64,000 nt of DNA, taken from assembly GCA_039707465.1 (NCBI GenBank), contig CM077645.1, positions 147,742,503-147,806,502 on the forward strand, read 5' to 3'. How positions within the stretch are numbered: position 1 is the stretch's first letter; the number at the start of each line of letters is the position of its first letter. The DNA comes from Rhabdophis nuchalis (lineage: Eukaryota > Chordata > Lepidosauria > Squamata > Natricidae). Below the pieces are notes generated by a model. That model worked only from the letters and a program-made list of their open reading frames with translations, was not told where the DNA came from and ran no database searches. The translations under genes were made by a program, and so were the position numbers. Below, in pieces: positions 57,813 to 64,000 of this stretch.

Positions 57813-58410
57813 CAGTGGTGGGATTAATTTTTTTTTACTACCAGTTCTGTGGATGTGGCTTGGTCGGTGTGGTGTGGCTGGGTGGGCATGGCTTGGTGGG
57901 CGTGGCAGGGGAAGTATCAGTGGTCTGTTCCGGATCCTGTTGCAACTGGTACACTGCGATGGGGCAAGACGTCCACCTTAGGCACAAGCGCTGTGCACAC
58001 TTGCGCATGCCACCACCCTGCAATGCCCCAGCTGCTTGGCGAGGTCACACAGGCGTTGTATGCTGTGTGTACATGCACAATTGGTCCGTTTCCCTCAAAA
58101 AGAGGTAAGAATGGTGGGCAGATGGGCCCATTCTGGTACGTTGGCTGCTCCTCCGAGCTGCTACCAGTACACCCATGCCGGGCTGTACTGCCCGGAACCC
58201 ACCACTGGGAAGGATACTGTAAAATCTCCATTCCCACCCCACTCCGGGGGAAGGTTACTGCAAAATCTCCTGATCAGCTGGGACTTGGGAGGCAGAGAAT
58301 AGATGGGGGCGGGGCCAGTCAGAGATGGTATTTACTGGTTCTCTGAACTACTCAAAATTTCCGCTACCGGTTCTCCAGAACTGGTCAGAAATTGCTGAAT
58401 ACCACCTCTG
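57813..58410 (+). mobile_element. hAT-type nonautonomous element, 598 bp
   Basis: Left end CAGTGGTGGGATTAATTTTT and right end GCTGAATACCACCTCTG are inverted. The flanks CTTCATAC (57805-57812) and CTCCATAC (58411-58418) match at 7 of 8 bases. Subterminal ACTACCAGTTCTGTGG and CTACCGGTTCTCCAGAACTG are related inverted pieces. Open frames up to 165 codons on both strands are not genes. Confidence 0.85.
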
Positions 58411-58418
58411 CTCCATAC

Positions 58419-59160
58419 CCTTTCCAAACTCACAAATTATTACTGTTCCTGTGCACTACTAAATGCATCACCTGATGTTCTTTATCTCATCAGTTCTTTA
58501 GAACTGAAGAAGCTTCGTAGATTAGAAGCAAAACATCTTCAAAGAAAAAAAAAGTACAGTTGCCTGTTCTGTCCGCGGCCTCCAAATAAACAATAACCCA
58601 AACTTGGCTGTTGGCCACTGTTAATTAAGCAAGATAACCAGTCTTTTGGCTAAGAGCCCAGAACACTTATGGCACAAGCTTAGCTCCGCAGCGACCTTTC
58701 ACACAGACATTCAAAACTCCTTCACAGAATAGGCACGGGCTTGAACTTACAGACAGACACTCATGGCTCTTGTTTCCTGCAAATGTCCCCTCCCATGGTC
58801 TCACCTATAAGCTCTCTTGGGAGGGGCCAATCAACAACCACCTGGTGCTTAATTACTGTCTGTGAGCCTGCCTATGGAGTTGCTGCCTCCGCTTCTCAGC
58901 TCTTCTTACTCTAGCGTCAGGGACAAACTGCCTTTGATCCTCCACAGGCGTCTCCTGGTGGCCAACCAGCCTCTCTGGTCCCTGCTCTGAGTCCAAACAC
59001 CCCCCAGGGTCTTCCTCAGCTTCCAGGGCAGACTCAGATTGTGCCTCACTATCGGAGTCCATCAGCAGCTCAGCTTGTTACTGCTGAGCCACAACAGTTG
59101 CCCTTTGAAAAAAACACCTTTGGGACCACTATGATCTAGACAACTGAGAATCTCCATAGA
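58419..59160 (+). mobile_element. Possible Penelope-like 3'-end fragment, split by an LTR
   Basis: GAACTGAAGAAGCTTCGTAG, then TTAGAAGCAAAACATCTTCA and AAAGTACAGTTGCC. The sequence resumes after the LTR at 59097 with GTTGCCCTTTGAAAAAAACA, CCTTTGGGACCACTATGATC and ACTGAGAATCTCCATAGACA. I recognise this as a widespread squamate repeat end that I associate with Penelope-like elements. The reverse transcriptase is not present. Assignment is from memory and uncertain. Confidence 0.4.
58565..59096 (-). mobile_element. Solo LTR with perfect 6-bp target duplication (minus strand)
   Basis: The + strand unit begins TGTTCTGTCC and ends GCCACAACA; on the minus strand it runs TGTTGTGGC...GGACAGAACA. GTTGCC flanks it exactly at 58559-58564 and 59097-59102, and the host repeat is continuous across it. 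A 69-codon acidic minus frame (58853-59062) lies inside. Sequence of the same family occurs at 63240-63755. Confidence 0.85.
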
Positions 59161-59880
59161 CATTCTTTCTCTCATCTTCCTCTTCTTGAGGAGCAAATTC
59201 ATTCCAAGCACAACTTTCTTAACCTTCCCCCTTCTCTTGCCCTGTTCCATTAAATAAATAGCATTAGCTACATACAAAAATATACGTACATTCGTACATA
59301 CAAACATACATGTCCCAAACAATAAATCTCTAACACTGTCACCTGGATTCTTTAACCATTTATCAAAAAATACCATGTTTTGTCTTCTGCTATAGAAGAT
59401 GAATAATCCCTAAAAACCGGCTCAATTCAATCACTCTCCTATATATAAGGAAGGAGACGGACAAAATTATGCCAATTACTATCCACTTAGTCTTCTTTCT
59501 GTAATTGCTAGATTTCTCTGTCATAAATATCTCTGATATTCCAAGCACAATCTTCTTTTTTGCTATGGTCATCACCCAGTGAGGCTTAGATACTGTCCAA
59601 GGCTTTGGTCAACTGAGGGATTTCACATAATACTTTTTAATAAGATAGACAAGTTGGTAAACTAGAATAGCAGCCTTAGTTACACCTGTGCCATATATAA
59701 TATTTCCTGCTAAGGGTAATAAGACAACAGATCTGTTTGGACATACTATGTCAGCGTACCACTGGGGGGCATTAAAACTGTTTTGTGTGTTGCTCACAGT
59801 AGTCTATCCATTCCGAATTACTTGCCAGCCAACATGCTGTGCTCATACCCTCACAAATTAGGAGAAATATGCAGGCACCA
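59160..59880 (-). other. Unassigned region with decayed minus-strand reading frames
   Basis: Three minus-strand frames (59062-59376, 59390-59575, 59609-59797) are separated by shifts. Parts are hydrophobic and basic (YRKKTKWIVIGIILSVSFLI), reminiscent of a membrane segment in an old retroelement. I cannot name it and it could be coincidental. Confidence 0.2.
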
Positions 59881-59897
59881 GGATGGATCCCCTATTC

Positions 59898-60032
59898 CAG
59901 GGCTCTGCAAAGTCAGCTCTTTTAAGACTGGTGGACTTCAACTCCCAGAATTCCCCAGCCAGCTATGCTGGCTGGGGAACTCTGGGAGTTGAAGTCCACC
60001 AGTCTTAAAAGAGCCGACTTTGCAGACCCCTG
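59898..60032 (+). mobile_element. hAT foldback MITE with perfect 8-bp target duplication
   Basis: A 135-bp near-perfect palindrome. The left arm CAGGGCTCTGCAAAGTCAGC, TCTTTTAAGACTGGTGGACT and CAACTCCCAGAATTCCCCAG is repeated inverted around AGCTATGCT. Flanked by CCCTATTC at 59890-59897 and 60033-60040. Confidence 0.95.
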
Positions 60033-60109
60033 CCCTATTCTATAGTCACATCTCTTTCAATGTTTCTTAATCCCATAATGTTAAATTCTCCCTAGTTTGT
60101 TTGGCTGTT

Positions 60110-60300
60110 GTCTGCTCATTTATCTAACCTGTAAAGATCATTTTGAAATTTATTTGTTATTAATATATTTTGTTAATAATTGATTAACACAAACTTAAGA
60201 TAGAGGAGAAGAAAAATTAAAAGTTCCAGGAAAAAGGAAAAGAAGAAAAAGTATATATAAAGATTTCCAACTTTTATCATAAGAAGCATGGAAAAATGTA
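60110..60300 (-). mobile_element. Possible L1-like 3'-end fragment
   Basis: TTTATTTGTTATTAATATAT, then purine-rich GATAGAGGAGAAGAAAAATT and AAGGAAAAGAAG, as in other minus-strand L1 3' ends here. Weak. Confidence 0.25.
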
Positions 60301-60361
60301 ATAACTCTTCACCCCACTATAGGGTTAAAAACCAATATCTCTTCCTCCCATATCCTTTCCC

Positions 60362-60484
60362 CAGTGGTGGGATTCAGCTAGTTTGTACTACTTCGGGAGA
60401 ACTGGTTGTTAAGTTTCTGAGCAGTTTGGTGAACTGGAAGACATCATTAGGGCAGAAAACCAGTAATTATTTGAATCCCACCAT
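60362..60484 (+). mobile_element. Short hAT-type MITE
   Basis: Left end CAGTGGTGGGATTCAGCTAG and inverted right end TTGAATCCCACCATT, same ends as the 57813-58410 element. The candidate 8-bp flanks are C-rich and match only partly, so limits are approximate. Confidence 0.6.
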
Positions 60485-60505
60485 TCCCCTCCCTTATCTG
60501 TAAGC

Positions 60506-60720
60506 CAGTGGAATGGTAGCGTAGTGGTAAAGATCCTCACCTCCCACTCAGAAGGTTGAGAGCTCAATCTTAGGTAGCAGCAGATGTTTCTCTCCTAGAA
60601 AGAAAAAATATCTGCTCTGAACTCTGCATTGCATCAGGAAGGGCAGCCAGCCAGTAAATGCGGTTGCATGCAGTTGCCCTGATTCTACTACAGGGCCATA
60701 AAAAAAGGAGTTATCTGTAA
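60506..60720 (+). mobile_element. tRNA-derived SINE
   Basis: A box GGTAGCGTAGTGGTAAAGAT and B box-like GAGAGCTCAATCTTAGG about 35 bases apart, then CAGCAGATGTTTCTCTCCTA and AGGGCAGCCAGCCAG. The tRNA-like head is decayed; not a tRNA gene. Confidence 0.6.
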
Positions 60721-61736
60721 GCAAATCTATAAAACATCACCTTACCAGGATTTCTCAAAGTGACACATAAGAGCTATGGCCAAACCATCAGAAAATCCCT
60801 TTAATTGCTAGCCTGAGATTGAAACTGAGTATAATTAGTTTTTCTCTAACCATGTTTCCATCAATCTCAAATTTCATTTCCCCCCCACCCCTTTTCACTA
60901 TTGCCTGGTGAAACACATATCCTCTTTTCAGAGAAAGCTACACTGCAGTAAAAATTGGATAATTCTGCCTTTTCTTTTCTGCCCATTGGCATTCTGTCAT
61001 CTCCATTAAAACACTGGCATACAGATTCTTCTCTCTTATTTTTCTCCTCCTTAGCTTTCTGTTGTTCTTAGTGTTCTGCCAGTCTCAATTCATTCCAAGC
61101 TTTAGTTTTTGGCATCCTCTTTATAACTCCAGGCTACATGCAGGATGATCTTTCTGTCCACCTTCCTGTGTATCCCTTTTATTGTGAAAGTCACAGGACT
61201 AGATTTTATTAATCCAACCGTGTATGCATTTGACTTCTCAATCTGACTAGGGGCCCTTCAAAGAGTTTAGGAAGGAGGTAGCATTGCTACTGTCAACAAT
61301 TCCTGGTATTATAATATAACTACACACAATCTCTTACTGACAGTGGGAAAAGTCTTCAGACTTTCTGGAAGAAAACAGAATCTCTTCAAAGCAGAGAGTG
61401 AAAAATGGCTTCTATGTCACTCTAACAACAGTAATTGCTGGTTTTAAGGGTTGCCCGGGAGAGCAAACCCTACATCATGGATTCTGTTGGCAAGTATTTT
61501 CTTGCTCCTGTGTCCAGGTTTGAAAGCTAGAAGCCATTTGGAAGCAGATATTCCCCCAAGGATTTAGGGCATTTTTGAAAATAGTAGGGGGGTTTAAGTG
61601 TATCGAATACGTTTTTAGAAAACTGAATTTTAATTGTTAATCTAAAATTATTTAAAGAGCTTAAGAGTGTGGTAGTTTGGTGAATCAAATCATTACTTTT
61701 TCTTAGTAACCAGCTCAGAGTCTGGGAAAATGTAGA
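60721..61736. other. No gene seen
   Basis: AT-rich downstream sequence without recognised repeats or coding frames. Confidence 0.35.
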
Positions 61737-61737
61737 G

Positions 61738-61812
61738 CAGGGGTTCCCAAACTTGGCAACTTGAAGACTTGTGGACTTCAACTCCTAGAATTCTCCAGCC
61801 AGCTCTGAGGGC
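61738..61812 (+). mobile_element. Single arm of a hAT foldback MITE
   Basis: CAGGGGTTCCCAAACTTGGC, GACTTGTGGACTTCAACTCC and TAGAATTCTCCAGCCAGCTC match one arm of the palindromes at 59898 and 62337. The second arm is missing. Confidence 0.7.
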
Positions 61813-61838
61813 TGCATGCAGAACTGCTTGCAATATAG

Positions 61839-62100
61839 CAGGGGTGTTAAACTGGATTTTTTTTTGAGGGCCGGATCAGCATTGTAATTCTCCTCTGGGA
61901 GCCAGCTGGAGGGGGAAGATGGGATGGATGCCTCCTACAGCACCGTGCTGGCCAAAACGGGGTGCAGGGGGCACAGGAGCCCCCCCCTGCGCCCCATTTT
62001 GGCTGCCAGTGGCACTGTAGGTTGGTCCTTTGTTATTTCCAGGCCAGTCCCATGGACCAGATTTAAGCACCCCAAAGTTTGGATGCATTACACACCCTTG
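61839..62100 (+). mobile_element. hAT-type MITE with perfect 8-bp target duplication
   Basis: Flanked by CAATATAG at 61831-61838 and 62101-62108. Left end CAGGGGTGTTAAACTGG and right end ACACACCCTTG are inverted. GAGGGCCGGATCAG and GGACCAGATTTAAGCACC lie inside. The 262-bp interior is palindromic only at its ends. Confidence 0.9.
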
Positions 62101-62336
62101 CAATATAGCATTAATTTTTTAGGATGGCTCCGATCAAATGTGGAATTTTTTTAAATTGGGAGTCCAGGGTTTTAAGACATTAAATTGAACATTAAATTGG
62201 GGAAGAGGTTATAAAGAGCTGGTGATGTGGGATTGAGGTTGTTATTCTGGCTCTAAAGCTGATGCCAGTTGCAAGAATCGCTATTGAAAATACCTCCCAC
62301 TGGCAAGTTAGATAACAGTTTCTAGCTGTTTTAGGG

Positions 62337-62474
62337 CAGGGGTCCCCAACCTTTGCAACTTTAAGTCTGAAGGACTTCAGCTCCCAGAATTCTCCAGCCA
62401 GCAAAGCAAAGCTGGCTGGAGAAGTCTGGGAGCTGAAGTCCTTCAGACTTAAAGTTGCAAAGGTTGGGGACCCG
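62337..62474 (+). mobile_element. hAT foldback MITE with perfect 8-bp target duplication
   Basis: A near-perfect palindrome: CAGGGGTCCCCAACCTTTGC, AACTTTAAGTCTGAAGGACT, TCAGCTCCCAGAATTCTCCA then its inverse. Flanked by TTTTAGGG at 62329-62336 and 62475-62482. The right tip has lost two bases (ACCCG instead of ACCCCTG). Confidence 0.95.
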
Positions 62475-62484
62475 TTTTAGGGGA

Positions 62485-63235
62485 TATAATTGATTTAATC
62501 AACAGGGCAATGTTTTGTTTTAGTTTAGTTCAAATTTTAATTTACAGTATTCCTAAACTACAATTCCAATACAGTTCCAATCAGTTCCAGCTGTTTATTA
62601 GAGGTACTTCTTGAATTCAGGTAATTGTACAGTCTAATTCAATGTTCTCCTTCTTCATTTCTGTTGGGTCCACTTGTTGCTTGAGAAGAGTCTTCCGGGA
62701 CTTTCTTTGTGCAACAAAATTATAACAATTGATAGGGGAAAAAATGGGGAAGATAGAAAAACAGCAGAGCTACCTCTGATGCACAATGACTGGTTTTAGT
62801 ATAAGAATAAACACGGAACAAAAGATTTGTCTATATAATTTACCTCTTCCCACTTTACCGCAAATACTTTCAAAGCCAAATGTTGCATATTTAGGTACTC
62901 AACAGCTCTTTAATGCCCCATAAGTTTATTTGCTGAGAGTTTTGACTTTGTCTCACTACTTTAAATAAACCAGGAAAATTGATTTATTATGTTAGTATAA
63001 TGGTTACATACGGGATAATTAACGTTTTTGTTGTTTTGATATAGGAAGTAGCTGGTTTCATTTTTAAACAATTAGGTGTAATAAACTTTGGCATTAACAA
63101 TTGAAATTGTTCAAAATTCTGACCTTTCAATACACTTATAGGAACCTGTTTTCAGTGCTATTTTCTTCTTCCTTCATATTGTGCTGATTAAGCACATCTG
63201 TTCTGACTTAGGCTTCCCAAAAGCATGAAGCAAAT
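62485..63235. other. No gene seen
   Basis: AT-rich sequence without recognised structure. Confidence 0.35.
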
Positions 63236-63239
63236 TCCT

Positions 63240-63755
63240 TGTCCTGACAAAAAAAAACCTTTTATTATCTGCTGTGACTCATGCTCATTCACGTCCATCA
63301 GTCTTTCAAGAGAGGATTCGCAGTCACAGACCTTATCTGGCTTGGAGCGTTGCCAGGCAGATATTTGCAAAACTTGACAAGGAGTCTCAGAGTTGCGAAC
63401 AAATTGTCTCCTGCAAACTCCACTACCCTTTCAACTCCTCTTTTATTTCCTCTGGGCGGGGCCATTCATCATCCACCTGTGGCCTTACTCCCAAGTTGGC
63501 CCATTCTTTAGCTGTTCCCTTTGTCTGGCAACTCTATGCATGCACACTGGGAACAGGCTCCAGCTGTTCATCTGCGTCACTGATATCTGACTCCGAAGGC
63601 AGCTGTTAACGGTCAGACAGTCCTGGTCCCAGCTCTGCCTCTGACAGAGCCCTCATCTGAGCCTTCCCCAGACTCCAGGACTGGCCCATATTCCTCCCCA
63701 ACCTCCTCACTGTCCAAATCTGCTGCCAGCTCTGTTGGGGGGGGGGGGCACAACA
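63240..63755 (-). mobile_element. LTR-like unit related to 58565-59096
   Basis: The + strand runs TGTCCTGACAAAAAAAAACC (with TTTTATTATC, an AATAAAA on the minus strand) to GGGGGCACAACA. Its internal pieces (CTGACTCCGAAGGCAGC, GACTCCAGGACTGGCCC) parallel the other LTR. TG...CA ends are present, but no matching target duplication was found. Confidence 0.5.
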
Positions 63756-63759
63756 ATCT

Positions 63760-64000
63760 CATACTTCTTGGTTTTGCAGGTATGTGTGTTCAAGAGAGAC
63801 GACAGATAAAAGAAAATGGAGCAAATTTCAATAAGTGCACTGACTTTTTGGGGGCGCTGCCAGAAACATATCCAAACATTTTGTCTCTCATTTCTTTCTA
63901 ATATTATTTTGTATTTGTAAAACTTAAAAATAATTTAAATGTGACCCAGGGTAACTTAAGCCAACTATTCCTATAGAGATCTTAAGGAACTGACATTACA
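63760..64000. other. No gene seen
   Basis: AT-rich end of the window; nothing recognised. Confidence 0.35.

Noticed and set aside
57849..58346. 165-codon frame downstream of CDYL
   Set aside because: It lies wholly inside the 598-bp hAT element, with opposite-strand frames of similar length.
59062..59376. 104-codon minus frame as a possible gene or env remnant attached to the LTR
   Set aside because: Its 3' end runs through the LTR target duplication and the interrupted host repeat; the hexamer flanks favour a solo LTR, so it is not a 3' LTR with adjacent env.

Overview
The window looks like a reptile (squamate, most likely snake) nuclear genome segment. It carries the five last coding exons of one vertebrate gene, CDYL (chromodomain Y-like), on the + strand. 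The rest is intron and downstream sequence filled with transposable elements and microsatellites. The squamate/snake call rests on long compound GATA/GACA (Bkm-type) arrays, abundant L2 LINEs, L1 and tRNA-derived SINEs, and several hAT and TA-flanked MITE families. No bacterial, organellar or viral genome features were seen.

Layout. Positions 1-31230 are CDYL intron: L2 copies (a large decayed one at about 8400-10995), hAT and TA-flanked MITEs, SINEs, and GATA/GACA, GT/GA and TA/CA arrays. CDYL coding exons lie at 31231-31484, 33389-33561, 35110-35320, 37187-37330 and 48599-48757 (stop TGA 48755-48757). They join in frame (intron phases 1, 0, 2, 0, 0) and encode about 313 residues: the end of the linker plus the whole crotonase-like (enoyl-CoA hydratase-fold) domain. 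The chromodomain exons must lie upstream of the window. The last intron is about 11.3 kb. It holds a solo LTR, a minisatellite-bearing MITE, two L1-like 5'-end regions and a hAT element with a very large palindrome.

Downstream of the stop (48758-64000) there is a long AT-rich probable 3' UTR with several AATAAA signals. After that I recognise only repeats: a 5'-truncated L1 with a perfect 16-bp target duplication, solo LTRs, a possible Penelope-like fragment split by an LTR, and a cluster of hAT foldback elements with exact 8-bp target duplications.

I found no clearly new biological system. The most worthwhile observations are: (a) nested insertions that can be read as a relative chronology; (b) a roughly 72-bp minisatellite shared by three dispersed elements; (c) the giant inverted repeat inside a hAT element; (d) a decayed hammerhead-ribozyme-like motif; and (e) loss of both catalytic glutamates in the CDYL crotonase fold.
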